7,575 nucleotides of DNA from Spartobacteria bacterium (lineage in GTDB: Bacteria; Verrucomicrobiota; Verrucomicrobiia; Chthoniobacterales; UBA10450). The translations under genes were made by a program, and so were the position numbers. Positions 1 through 7,095 of the stretch are shown one piece after another. The stretch spans positions 14,441 through 22,015 of the forward strand of contig DMCG01000199.1 in NCBI GenBank assembly GCA_003445855.1, read 5' to 3'. A model generated the notes under the pieces. That model was not told the origin of the DNA. It saw nothing but the letters and a program-made list of their open reading frames with translations, and ran no database searches. Numbering within the stretch: the first letter of the stretch is position 1; the number at the start of each line of letters is the position of its first letter.

Positions 1-975
1 ACCATGCGCCTCTTCGCGCCGATTTATCTTTCCAACGAATGCATTAACAATTGCCGCTACTGCGGCTTTTCGCGCGATAACCCGATTCTGCGCGTCACGC
101 TCAATGCCGATGAAGTCGTGGCGGAGGGGCGCCACCTTTCGCAAGCAGGTTTTCGCCAAATTCTGCTCGTCGCCGGCGAGCATCCGAAATTCGTTAGCCG
201 CGATTATCTGGCCGATTGCGTCCGCGTTTTGGCCCCAGATTTTCCTTCGATTGCCATCGAAGTGGGACCGATGGAAACGAAGGATTACATTCCGATTGTC
301 GATGCTGGCGCGGAAGGGCTCGTCGTTTATCAGGAGACCTACAACCGCGGCGTCTATTCCGAACTCCACACCGCCGGACCAAAGCGCGATTTCGATTTTC
401 GGCTCGACTGTCCTGAACGTGGCTACCAAGCCGGTTTCCGGCGCATCGGCATCGGCGCGTTATTTGGCTTAGGGCGTTGGCAGGATGAGGCGATCGCGCT
501 TGCTGCCCATCTGGAATACTTGTTCAAACACTGTTGGCAGGCGCAGATTAATGTGAGCCTGCCCAGGCTGCGTCCAGCCGTGGGCGGATTCCGGCCGCTC
601 TTTTCCATGAGCGATCGTGAGCTGGCGCAATTGGTTTGCGCCTTGCGCATTACTTTTCCGCAGGTCGGTATTGTCCTGAGCACGCGCGAGCGCGCCGCCT
701 TGCGTGATGCGCTCGTCTCCCTGGGCGTGACAATGATGAGCGCCGGCAGTCATACCGAACCTGGCGGCTACACGCGGCAAGGCAGCGAACATTTGCATCG
801 TACCGTGCGCGGTCGCATCGTTGCGCCCGATTTCCAGGACGGAGAAGACCGACTCGCCGCCGGACAATTTGAGATCAGCGATGAGCGCCCGCCTTCTGAA
901 GTCGCGAATCTGTTGCGCCGTCGCGGCTTCGAGCCAGTCTGGAAGGATTGGGACCAGGCGTTGTCCGCCGTATGA
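1..975 (+). CDS. thiH: ThiH, 2-iminoacetate synthase (5' end cut off by window)
   Basis: Radical-SAM enzyme that cleaves tyrosine to dehydroglycine (2-iminoacetate) and p-cresol, supplying the glycine-derived part of the thiazole ring of thiamine; acts in the cytoplasm with ThiG and ThiS. The reading frame is open from base 1. The first ATG (position 4) is almost certainly internal, because the CxxxCxxC iron-sulfur motif (C13, C17, C20 counted from that ATG) lies near residue 85 in E. coli ThiH, so about 70 residues are missing upstream. Family blocks follow in order: GEHPKF, VVYQETYN, GPKRDFDFRLDCPERG, IGIGALFGLG, LPRLRP, the STRER block, GVTMMSAGSHTEPGGY and the C-terminal QFEISDERPPSEVANLLRRRG. 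These match ThiH rather than CofG/CofH or BioB. The TGA stop overlaps the thiS ATG (ATGA, 972-975), suggesting translational coupling. No inactivating change is visible in the part present. Confidence 0.95.
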   Translation, partial: TMRLFAPIYLSNECINNCRYCGFSRDNPILRVTLNADEVVAEGRHLSQAGFRQILLVAGEHPKFVSRDYLADCVRVLAPDFPSIAIEVGPMETKDYIPIVDAGAEGLVVYQETYNRGVYSELHTAGPKRDFDFRLDCPERGYQAGFRRIGIGALFGLGRWQDEAIALAAHLEYLFKHCWQAQINVSLPRLRPAVGGFRPLFSMSDRELAQLVCALRITFPQVGIVLSTRERAALRDALVSLGVTMMSAGSHTEPGGYTRQGSEHLHRTVRGRIVAPDFQDGEDRLAAGQFEISDERPPSEVANLLRRRGFEPVWKDWDQALSAV

Positions 976-1172
976 CGATTTCGCTCAATGGAGAAAAAGC
1001 CGATGCGCGCGGCGCTGAAACAATCGCGGACCTGGTGGAGCACTACCAATTGTCGCCGCGGACGATCTTGATCGAGCACAACGGCCTCGCCTTACACCGA
1101 CATGAGTGGCCGCAACGACCGCTGACCGAAGGCGATCAGGTTGAATTTATTCGCGTCGTGTCGGGCGGCTAG
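972..1172 (+). CDS. thiS: ThiS, sulfur carrier protein
   Basis: Small ubiquitin-fold protein of 66 residues whose C-terminal glycine is adenylylated and then thiocarboxylated, delivering sulfur to ThiG for thiazole formation. The protein starts MTISLNGEK, carries the usual short hydrophobic strand and helix (ETIADLVEHYQL) and ends in VVSGG, the diagnostic terminal Gly-Gly. I chose the ATG at 972 because it overlaps the thiH stop and gives the normal ThiS length and N-terminus; a start at 948 would add eight unlikely residues inside thiH. No clear Shine-Dalgarno precedes it, consistent with reinitiation after thiH. Placing thiS after thiH differs from the common thiS-thiG-thiH order, so thiG may lie upstream of thiH or elsewhere (not visible). 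The next gene converges on it. Confidence 0.93.
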   Translation: MTISLNGEKADARGAETIADLVEHYQLSPRTILIEHNGLALHRHEWPQRPLTEGDQVEFIRVVSGG

Positions 1173-1183
1173 GCCTTGCGGCC

Positions 1184-1195
1184 AAGATCGACATC
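1184..1195 (+). repeat. AAGATCGACA word, copy 1 (12-mer AAGATCGACATC)
   Basis: Exact copy of the overrepresented decamer in the 38-base gap between the convergent thiS and lysE-type genes, 11 bases after the thiS stop. The full 12-mer AAGATCGACATC is the exact reverse complement of the copy that follows rpoD at 7095-7106. Confidence 0.8.
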
Positions 1196-1210
1196 GTTGG
1201 TTCAGCCATC

Positions 1211-1837
1211 TTAACGTGTCGTGGCAAGGCGCGCGCCGAGAAAAACAAAAAGCGAGCCGACCGCGCGGTTGAGCAATTCCGCGATTGTTGGATTTCCACG
1301 CAATCTTTCGCCGAGAGCGGAAGCGAACCACGCCAGAATCAAGCACCAGATGGTGCCGGTCGTCACAAATGTTAAACCAAGTGTGAGAAATGCCGGCACT
1401 TTTGCGGAAGAGCCCGGATCGATGAATTGCGGAAGAAAAGCGAGAAAGAAAAGCGCCACCTTCGGATTAAGCACGTTCGTCAAGATGCCTTGGCGAAATG
1501 CGGCGTAGGCTGTCGATCTTCGGAAATTTGACGGAAGATTTAGTCGGTGTTGGCGCTGCAGCAACATCTTGATCCCGAGAAAAATTAAGTAGGCACCGCC
1601 GATCAATTTGATCGCGCTGAACGCCCAGGCTGAAGTCGCGAGAATGGCGGAAAGTCCGAGCGCCGCGGCACAAGTGTGGAAAATGCTTCCGGTCGCAATG
1701 CCGAATGCGGAAGCAATTCCCGCCGCCCGTCCTTGCGCAATGCTGCGGCCTAGAATGTAGGCCGTGTCCGGACCGGGTGTGAGATTGAGCAGGATGCCAG
1801 CTGCGAGGAACAATCCAAAGTTATGGATACCGAACAT
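1211..1837 (-). CDS. LysE/RhtB-family amino-acid exporter
   Basis: Inner-membrane translocator of 208 residues, the usual length for the LysE/RhtB superfamily, whose members export amino acids or related small molecules driven by the proton gradient. The N-terminus carries the family signature LTPGPDTAYILGRSIAQG (residues 19-36) followed by GxxxAxGIATG. A second block, GAYLIFLGIKMLL (81-93), and the third, FRQGILTNVLNPKVALFFLAFLPQF (114-138, given here as family blocks), are also conserved. About five to six hydrophobic segments fit the family topology. The ATG (complement of 1835-1837) shares one base with the upstream nfeD stop (TAATG), so the two are probably co-transcribed and coupled. 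The substrate cannot be told from sequence; threonine, homoserine, leucine or lysine are all known for relatives. It ends 38 bases from the convergent thiS stop. Confidence 0.92.
   Translation of the reverse strand: MFGIHNFGLFLAAGILLNLTPGPDTAYILGRSIAQGRAAGIASAFGIATGSIFHTCAAALGLSAILATSAWAFSAIKLIGGAYLIFLGIKMLLQRQHRLNLPSNFRRSTAYAAFRQGILTNVLNPKVALFFLAFLPQFIDPGSSAKVPAFLTLGLTFVTTGTIWCLILAWFASALGERLRGNPTIAELLNRAVGSLFVFLGARLATTR
1511..1520 (-). repeat. AAGATCGACA word, copy 2
   Basis: Exact decamer inside the lysE-type gene, with AAGATCGACA on the coding strand. It is read there as (R)-R-S-T, a different reading frame from the other coding copies. Confidence 0.75.
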
Positions 1838-3309
1838 TATGAAGCGCTCGATTTCACGACCACACGCATCCCGTCGGTTTGAACGACTGTGATTGCCGTA
1901 TCCGGCGCAACAAATTCTCCCTGCGTGATAACATCGACAATGTGATCTGCAAATCGCGCCTTGCCACTCGGGCGCAAGATCGACAACGACACGCCTTGCA
2001 TTCCCGGTGAGAGGGCCAGCGCGGTGGCAAATTCACGCGGCGCGCCGGCCAGCGACGGGCCGGGCGGATTCGAAGTGATAAGAGCAAAGCGGCGATAAAT
2101 GCTTGTGCGCGGCAGGTAACGAGCGAGCAAGACAATCACAATCACTGCCGCCGCAATCGCCAGAAAAAGATTCAGCAGCGGCATCGCCAGCATGCGGCCT
2201 GTCGGGAAAAACGTTTCGCCCGGATAACGATCGATCATCGCCCAGAGTAACGACGCCAGTATTAGAAAAACGCCGACCACGCCGAAGACAATGGTGGAAT
2301 GGGCAAAGAACAAAATTTCGATGATGACCAGCGCCATTCCCAAAACAAAAAGCCCAACTACTTCCCATCCCGCCAGGCCGGCAAGATAGTGGCCGAGGAA
2401 AAAGAGCGTGAAACAAATCGCCGAAATGATTCCAGGAAAACTTGCTCCGGGAATTTTGAATTCGAGGTAAGCGCCGATGATGCCTCCAAGCAAAAGCAGG
2501 GGCGCCAGCGCCGTGATCCAAAAGGCGAGCCGTTCGAAGCCGGTGGGATCGAGTGAGACCGAGTGTCCTTTGAGTCCGGCCTTCTGCATAAGATCGACAA
2601 TCGATTCGGCGATCCCATCCGCGAGTAACGGTTTGCCATTGAATTTTTCCGTCGCTTCCTGCGCACTCAACGTCAGCACCGTTCCTTTCGGGTGAATCAC
2701 GCGGTCACCGATTTTCACTTCTTTGTCTTTGTTCATGAACGCCTCACCAACGTCGGGATTATGTCCGTTTTTGATGGCGGAGCTCCGAATCAGAGCCGTC
2801 CAATACGAAATCGTCTTCTCTCGTTCCGTCAGCGGAAGATCTTCGCCGGTTGGCAAAACCGGCGCGGCCGCACCAATTGCGCTCACCGGCGCCATGTAAA
2901 TATGCTGCGTAGCCAGCGCGATGAGCGAGCCGGCCGACCCGGCATTTGAGTTGATAAATGTATAAGTGGGGACGGTGGCGTGATTCAGAGCGCTGGTGAT
3001 TTCTTCGGCGGCATCGAGACGCCCGCCGTAAGTGTTCATTTCAAAAATAATCGCAATCGCGCCATTACTCTCGGCGACTTTCTCCGCGCGGCGTAAAAAC
3101 ATCAGAAGCGAGGGGGAAATTTCGCCGCGCAACGGGACCACCACCACGTCCCCTTTGTGAACCACCTCGCGCGCCTGGGCCGTCCCCAATTGCGCACAGC
3201 AGCAAATCAAGGCAAAGATCGACAATCGAACCGCTGGGCGCCGGGCGAGATAGACGAGCAGGCGCCCAGGCCGAGTCCGCGGGAGCGGACGAGTCAATAT
3301 CTTTCTCAT
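1837..3309 (-). CDS. nfeD: NfeD family membrane-bound serine protease (long form)
   Basis: Long-form NfeD protein of about 490 residues: a ClpP/SppA-like serine protease domain, a membrane domain and a C-terminal OB-fold. Relatives cut hydrophobic stretches of stomatin/flotillin-type proteins and act in envelope quality control. I chose the ATG at 3309 because it puts a basic N-region and a hydrophobic core (about residues 29-39) before a probable signal-peptidase site AQA|RE near residue 46; a TTG at 3378 would add 23 non-signal-like residues. The protease domain spans about 52-240. It contains NTYGG (92-96), SNAGSAGSLIALA with the probable nucleophile S125, and EKTISYW with the probable general base K165, by analogy with archaeal PH1510. 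Five hydrophobic segments lie at about 262-282, 292-312, 317-337, 340-358 and 378-397. The C-terminal OB-fold (434-486) has GVSLSILRPSGKARF and ends near VVVK. No stomatin/flotillin gene, the frequent partner, is adjacent; the downstream partner is a LysE-type exporter. Confidence 0.9.
   Translation of the reverse strand: MRKILTRPLPRTRPGRLLVYLARRPAVRLSIFALICCCAQLGTAQAREVVHKGDVVVVPLRGEISPSLLMFLRRAEKVAESNGAIAIIFEMNTYGGRLDAAEEITSALNHATVPTYTFINSNAGSAGSLIALATQHIYMAPVSAIGAAAPVLPTGEDLPLTEREKTISYWTALIRSSAIKNGHNPDVGEAFMNKDKEVKIGDRVIHPKGTVLTLSAQEATEKFNGKPLLADGIAESIVDLMQKAGLKGHSVSLDPTGFERLAFWITALAPLLLLGGIIGAYLEFKIPGASFPGIISAICFTLFFLGHYLAGLAGWEVVGLFVLGMALVIIEILFFAHSTIVFGVVGVFLILASLLWAMIDRYPGETFFPTGRMLAMPLLNLFLAIAAAVIVIVLLARYLPRTSIYRRFALITSNPPGPSLAGAPREFATALALSPGMQGVSLSILRPSGKARFADHIVDVITQGEFVAPDTAITVVQTDGMRVVVKSSAS
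1976..1985 (+). repeat. AAGATCGACA word, copy 3
   Basis: Exact decamer in the 3' part of nfeD, on the strand opposite to coding. In nfeD the complement is read L-S-I-L, within the OB-fold. Confidence 0.75.
2590..2604 (+). repeat. AAGATCGACA word, copy 4 (15-mer shared with copy 5)
   Basis: Exact decamer extended to AAGATCGACAATCGA, identical over 15 bases to the copy at 3215-3229. Here nfeD reads the complement as I-V-D-L, a different frame from the other two copies in the same gene. Confidence 0.8.
3215..3229 (+). repeat. AAGATCGACA word, copy 5 (15-mer shared with copy 4)
   Basis: Same 15 bases as 2590-2604, here in the part of nfeD that encodes the signal peptide, read on the complement as L-S-I-F. 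The two copies encode different peptides. Confidence 0.8.
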
Positions 3310-3378
3310 TGTTTGGAAAGCGCCGCGGCGCCAAGTAAGTTTGACATCGCTTCCGAAACCAAACGAGCGAAAAATCAA
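3310..3378. promoter_or_regulatory. Divergent nfeD/dnaG intergenic region, probable promoters
   Basis: These 69 bases separate the starts of the divergent nfeD and dnaG genes, so promoters for both directions are expected here or just inside the flanking genes. A perfect sigma-70 type -35 hexamer TTGACA sits at 3341-3346 on the plus strand, but no good -10 hexamer follows at 16-18 bases, so it may be fortuitous. A 12-base palindrome GCGCCGCGGCGC lies at 3320-3331. The promoter role is inferred mainly from gene layout. Confidence 0.4.
3320..3331. repeat. 12-base perfect palindrome GCGCCGCGGCGC
   Basis: A perfect inverted repeat lying ten bases upstream of the nfeD ATG on the minus strand, inside the divergent region. 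It could be a protein-binding site or form a small GC-rich hairpin in the nfeD leader near the ribosome-binding region. GC-rich genomes produce such words by chance, so function is unproven. Confidence 0.35.
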
Positions 3379-5187
3379 TTGGGTAAGATTCCATCAGAGA
3401 ACATCGAGCAAATCGCCGCGGCGAATGACATCGTCGAGGTGATCGGCGCCTATTTTCCGCTCAAGCGCGCGGGCGCGAATTTCAAGGCGCTTTGTCCGTT
3501 TCATCAGGAAAAGACGCCGTCTTTTCACGTCAGTCCACAGCGGCAGACTTTCCACTGCTTCGGGTGCGGCGTGGGCGGCAGCGTTTTTCGCTTCGTGATG
3601 GAGTATGAGCATGTCGATTTCCCTTCGGCCGTGCGTAAACTGGCGGCGCGGGTGGGCCTTCCCGTGGTCGAAGAGCGCGGAGCGAGCGACGAAGATCGAC
3701 AATATGAAGCGCGGCGAACGTTGCTGAAATTGCACGCCGAAGCCGCGGAGTGGTTTCACGAAAACTTGCTGAAAAAAGAATTTGCCGAGCGCGCGCGCGA
3801 ATATTTGAAAAAGCGGGGGGTTGATCGACAAGTAGCAAAGAATTGGCAGCTCGGTTTTGCGCCCGAAGCCTGGGATGCATTTTTGAACTGGGCGCGCGCG
3901 CGCGGTTATTCGCGCAGCCAACTGCTGCAGAGTGGATTGGTGAAGCTGCGCGATGAAGACCGGCCGGAGAGTGAGGTTTACGACCGCTTCCGCGGGCGGA
4001 TCATATTTCCGATTTGCAACGACGTCGGTGAAGTGATTGCGTTCAGCGGTCGCTTGCTGCAGAGCGACGTGGAAGCGGCGAAATATTTGAATTCACCGGA
4101 GACGCCGCTCTTTCGAAAAGGCAACGTGCTGTTTGGCCTGCACAAAACCAAGCGCGGTCTCATCGAGGCGAAGTGCGCGATCGTGTGCGAAGGCCAGCTC
4201 GACTTGATCAGTTTGTTCGAAGCCGGAATCACGAACGTGGTCGCGCCGCAAGGCACGGCGTTTACGGAAAGTCAGGCGCGGCTGTTAAAACGTTTCGTGG
4301 ACGAAGTGGTTCTTTGTTTCGATGCGGATGAGGCGGGGAACAAAGCGGCCGAGCGATCGATGGACGCACTCCTTCAGAACGATTTGATTATACGGGTTGC
4401 CGAGATGCCGGCGGGCGAAGATCCGGACTCTATCGTTCGGCGGGAAGGAAAAGAGGAATTTGTAAAACGCGTCGCGGCCGCGCGCGATTTTTTCGATTAT
4501 TGGATCGAGCGGGAAACGGCGGCGGCGGATTTGAATTCGTTGGGCGCAAAAATGCAACTGGCGCGCAGGATGGCGGAGACAGTTTCGCGGGTGCACGACT
4601 CGTTTATGCGCGGAGAGGTAGTGAACAGGGTTAGTGCACGGCTCGGCGTTCCGGCTTCGGATTTGGAAACTCTTCTCGCCAAGCAGCCGCGTGAACGCTC
4701 ACTCGGACCGAAGCGCAGAGAATCGGAACCGGCCGTGGTCCCGCCCCACGACGTTGCCATTCTTTGTCTTCTCGCCTTGAGAGACGAAGCAGCGCGCAAT
4801 TTTCTTCTCGAACAAAACTGGCGCGAAGTCCTGGCGCAAACGCCGGGTGCAGAACTTCTCGCTCGTATTCTCGAGGCTGACCTCCGCGTCGACGATGCAG
4901 CCTCGCTCAACGCGTTTATGGCGACGCTCTCGCCGCAGGAGGAGGCGTTGGTTTCTGCTTGGCTCATGCAAAAGATGCCGCCGAATGCGAGCGCGGTGGT
5001 GGAGGATTGGTGGAAGGGACTGCGACAGGCCGCGTTGCGGCGTCAACTTGAGGTTGCAGAGAACCGGATGAAGCTTTCCGAGCTCAGCGTCGGCGACGTG
5101 GTCAATTTGCAGAAACAAATCCTTGACCTGCGCCAACAGCTCCACGACCTTTCGCAGTTTTCGTCTGCCCGCACGGGCGACAACTAA
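3379..5187 (+). CDS. dnaG: DnaG, DNA primase
   Basis: Primase of about 602 residues (typical 580-650) that makes RNA primers at the replication fork and is recruited by the DnaB helicase. The probable start is TTG at 3379, because the protein then begins MGKIPSENIEQIAAANDIVEVI like other DnaG proteins; the frame stays open further upstream only over antisense nfeD sequence. A weak GAG-type ribosome-binding site is at 3365-3369. The N-terminal zinc finger has C39, H42, C60 and C63. The polymerase core shows YDRFRGRIIFPI (201-212), AFSGR (221-225) and KYLNSPETPLFRKG (235-248). The TOPRIM domain has CEGQLDL (270-276, with E271 and D275) and FDADEAG (314-320, with D315 and D317), the metal-binding acidic residues. 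From about residue 455 a helical C-terminal domain fits the helicase-interaction region. The CEGQLDL motif differs from the VEGYMD of E. coli. rpoD follows, as in many bacteria. Confidence 0.96.
   Translation: MGKIPSENIEQIAAANDIVEVIGAYFPLKRAGANFKALCPFHQEKTPSFHVSPQRQTFHCFGCGVGGSVFRFVMEYEHVDFPSAVRKLAARVGLPVVEERGASDEDRQYEARRTLLKLHAEAAEWFHENLLKKEFAERAREYLKKRGVDRQVAKNWQLGFAPEAWDAFLNWARARGYSRSQLLQSGLVKLRDEDRPESEVYDRFRGRIIFPICNDVGEVIAFSGRLLQSDVEAAKYLNSPETPLFRKGNVLFGLHKTKRGLIEAKCAIVCEGQLDLISLFEAGITNVVAPQGTAFTESQARLLKRFVDEVVLCFDADEAGNKAAERSMDALLQNDLIIRVAEMPAGEDPDSIVRREGKEEFVKRVAAARDFFDYWIERETAAADLNSLGAKMQLARRMAETVSRVHDSFMRGEVVNRVSARLGVPASDLETLLAKQPRERSLGPKRRESEPAVVPPHDVAILCLLALRDEAARNFLLEQNWREVLAQTPGAELLARILEADLRVDDAASLNAFMATLSPQEEALVSAWLMQKMPPNASAVVEDWWKGLRQAALRRQLEVAENRMKLSELSVGDVVNLQKQILDLRQQLHDLSQFSSARTGDN
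3692..3701 (+). repeat. AAGATCGACA word, copy 6
   Basis: Exact decamer in dnaG, here on the coding strand and read E-D-R-Q. A near-copy, TTGATCGACAA, follows 129 bases later at 3821-3831. Confidence 0.75.
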
Positions 5188-5197
5188 TTGTCGATCT
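5188..5197 (-). repeat. Near-copy of AAGATCGACA after dnaG stop
   Basis: TTGTCGATCT starts on the first base after the dnaG stop codon and matches the repeated word at nine of ten positions (next base A instead of T). It places the word at a third gene end, after thiS and rpoD. Confidence 0.55.
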
Positions 5198-5276
5198 AAC
5201 AGGCAGCAAATCGAGCCTCTCAGTCAATCCTTAACCGCGCAATCTTGGCCAGGCATTCGACACGAAAGACAGGGGC

Positions 5277-5290
5277 CCGACGGTCGTCGG
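5277..5290. repeat. 14-base palindrome CCGACGGTCGTCGG
   Basis: Six-base arms CCGACG and CGTCGG around a GT centre, between dnaG and the first rpoD ATG. With only two centre bases it suits a dimer-binding operator better than an RNA terminator, and no T-run follows. Function is unknown. Confidence 0.3.
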
Positions 5291-5358
5291 CAAAGCGACC
5301 CAGTCCAAAACGATTTCGTCGTCGTTCCAGTGCGAAGGCTTTAACCTCCTGGCGAAAA

Positions 5359-7095
5359 ATGAAGAGGCCGGCGAAAATCACCGCTTTTAAACCCAGGCGC
5401 ATCAGCCCTCTCGTGCGCGCGCGCAGACAAATCGGTCGAAAGCTCGCTGGAGCGAAAAACGAAATGGCTGCGCAACTGCATTCCGCCACTGAAATTCAGG
5501 GCCGCATCCGGGAGCTGATCAAGCTCGCGAAAGAACAAGGTTATCTCACTTTTGACGACCTGAACGAAGCCTTGCCGGAAACGATCACCGCTGCCGATGA
5601 ACTGGACGTCATTCTTACGCGACTGCGCCGGATGGAGATCAACATCATCGAAGCTTCGGAGGTCGACCGCTATAAAGACGGGAAGAAGGACACGGAGGAG
5701 GACGAGGAGGAGGAAAAGCCGGAAGCGAAGCTCGATATTCTTGATGATCCCGTGCGGATGTACCTCAAGCAGATGGGCCAGGTGCCGCTGCTTACTCGCG
5801 AGCAGGAAGTCGAAATTTCCAAACGGATCGAGGAAGCCGAAAACCTGGTGCAGAAGCATATCAATCGATTTGGTTTTATCGCGCGAGCGCATCTCGATCT
5901 TGCCGATAAGCTCACCCAGGGCCGGGAACGATTCGATCGCGTGATCCTCGATAAGAAAATCGAGAGCCGTGAGCGCTACATGAAAATGCTGCCGCGGTTG
6001 TGCAAGCAGGTGGAAAAGTTGAGCGGGTCGATCAGCCAGCAGTATGGCCAGCTTTCGCGCAATTCGTCAAAAAAGGAGACTAAGAAGCTCAAATCGTTTC
6101 AGAGAGCGATGGCGTCGCTGCAAAGATTTTACCCCAGGTTCTATTTCAAACAGAAGGTCACGGAAGAATTTGTTCACGTGGCGGACGAGGCGTACTCGAC
6201 ATCGCTCTATCTTCAGGCGGAAATAGCGAAACATCCGCGCGAACGAAGGAAACGTTTGCTATTCGGGGTCAAAGTGCGCGAGTTGGAGAAAACCCTTTGG
6301 CTTTCGCTCGATGCATACGCCGAGCAATATCAGGCGCTGAAAGGCTGGCTGCACCAAGCCCTCCGAGCTAAGACCGAGATGGTGGAGGCCAACCTGCGTC
6401 TCGTTATTTCGATCGCAAAAAAATACACGAACCGCGGTCTCTCGTTTCTCGACTTGATCCAGGAAGGAAACATGGGGTTGATGAAAGCGGTCGAGAAGTT
6501 TGAATATCGCCGCGGCTATAAGTTTTCCACTTATGCCACGTGGTGGATCCGCCAGGCCATCACGCGCTCAATCGCCGACCAGGCGCGCACCATTCGCATT
6601 CCCGTTCACATGATCGAGACGATCAACAAGCTGATGCGCGTGCAAAAACAACTTGTCCAGGAGTATGGCCGTGAGCCTACGCCGGAAGAAGTGGCGGAAG
6701 AGATTCTGTTGCCGGTCGATCGCGTCCGGGCGGTCCTGAAGATGGCGCAACAACCGATCTCGCTTCAATCCCCTGTGGGCGAAAGCGAGGAAACCAATTT
6801 CGGCGACTTCATCGAGGACAAAAGCGCGGAAAACCCAAGCGACATGACGGCAATCGTTTTGTTGAAGGAGAAAATCAAAGACGTTCTGGAGACGCTGACG
6901 GAACGGGAGCGCCAGGTGCTGGAGCAACGGTTTGGATTGGTTGACGGATACAGCCGAACACTCGAAGAAGTGGGCCGCCAATTTCGGGTCACCCGCGAGC
7001 GTATTCGGCAAATCGAAGCGAAGGCCTTGCGCAAAATGCGCCATCCGACCCGTATCCGGCAGCTCGAAGGTTTTTTGGAAGCGCCCGAAGCGTAG
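5359..7095 (+). CDS. rpoD: RpoD/SigA, primary sigma factor (sigma-70)
   Basis: Housekeeping sigma factor that directs RNA polymerase to most promoters. From the ATG at 5359 it has 578 residues. A basic tail (1-35, twelve Lys/Arg) precedes a region-1.1-like block, [25 protein letters not shown] (50-74). An acidic run follows (111-120). Region 1.2 is [20 protein letters not shown] (129-148). A long charged non-conserved region covers about 161-340. Region 2 (344-425) includes [37 protein letters not shown] and [16 protein letters not shown], the primary-sigma signature for core binding and -10 recognition. Region 3 covers about 426-495. Region 4 has [13 protein letters not shown] and the helix-turn-helix [20 protein letters not shown] (534-553) for the -35 element. 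The start is uncertain: TTG 5245 (616 residues) and ATG 5464 (GGAG at 5449-5452) are alternatives. It follows dnaG, a widely conserved pairing. Its TAG stop overlaps a copy of the repeated word by one base. Confidence 0.96.
   Translation: MKRPAKITAFKPRRISPLVRARRQIGRKLAGAKNEMAAQLHSATEIQGRIRELIKLAKEQGYLTFDDLNEALPETITAADELDVILTRLRRMEINIIEASEVDRYKDGKKDTEEDEEEEKPEAKLDILDDPVRMYLKQMGQVPLLTREQEVEISKRIEEAENLVQKHINRFGFIARAHLDLADKLTQGRERFDRVILDKKIESRERYMKMLPRLCKQVEKLSGSISQQYGQLSRNSSKKETKKLKSFQRAMASLQRFYPRFYFKQKVTEEFVHVADEAYSTSLYLQAEIAKHPRERRKRLLFGVKVRELEKTLWLSLDAYAEQYQALKGWLHQALRAKTEMVEANLRLVISIAKKYTNRGLSFLDLIQEGNMGLMKAVEKFEYRRGYKFSTYATWWIRQAITRSIADQARTIRIPVHMIETINKLMRVQKQLVQEYGREPTPEEVAEEILLPVDRVRAVLKMAQQPISLQSPVGESEETNFGDFIEDKSAENPSDMTAIVLLKEKIKDVLETLTERERQVLEQRFGLVDGYSRTLEEVGRQFRVTRERIRQIEAKALRKMRHPTRIRQLEGFLEAPEA

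Larger units (their letters stand above)
5188..5358 (+). other. dnaG-rpoD spacer or basic N-terminal extension of rpoD
   Basis: The stretch starts with a near-copy of the repeated word (TTGTCGATCT, 5188-5197) directly after the dnaG TAA. From 5200 on it is open in the rpoD frame, with a TTG at 5245 that would add 38 residues, about 15 of them Lys or Arg. A 14-base palindrome CCGACGGTCGTCGG lies at 5277-5290. No clear -35/-10 pair or terminator is visible. It is either an intergenic leader for rpoD or a translated basic tail; the sequence alone does not decide. Confidence 0.45.

Noticed and set aside
423..867. Long antisense open frames within thiH, dnaG and rpoD
   Set aside because: They follow from the codon bias of the true genes, have no recognisable domains and overlap well-supported coding sequence.
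1172..1200. A hairpin terminator after thiS (GGCC-TTGC-GGCC, or CCAA/TTGG arms)
   Set aside because: Stems of only four bases and no T-run follow; too weak to call a terminator.
3157..3378. A 74-codon upstream extension of dnaG
   Set aside because: It lies antisense to the nfeD signal-peptide region, lacks DnaG similarity, and the family N-terminus begins exactly at the TTG at 3379.
3310..3378. A 23-residue N-terminal extension of NfeD from TTG 3378
   Set aside because: It would push the signal peptide inward and fill the whole divergent gap with coding sequence; the ATG at 3309 gives a normal exported N-terminus.
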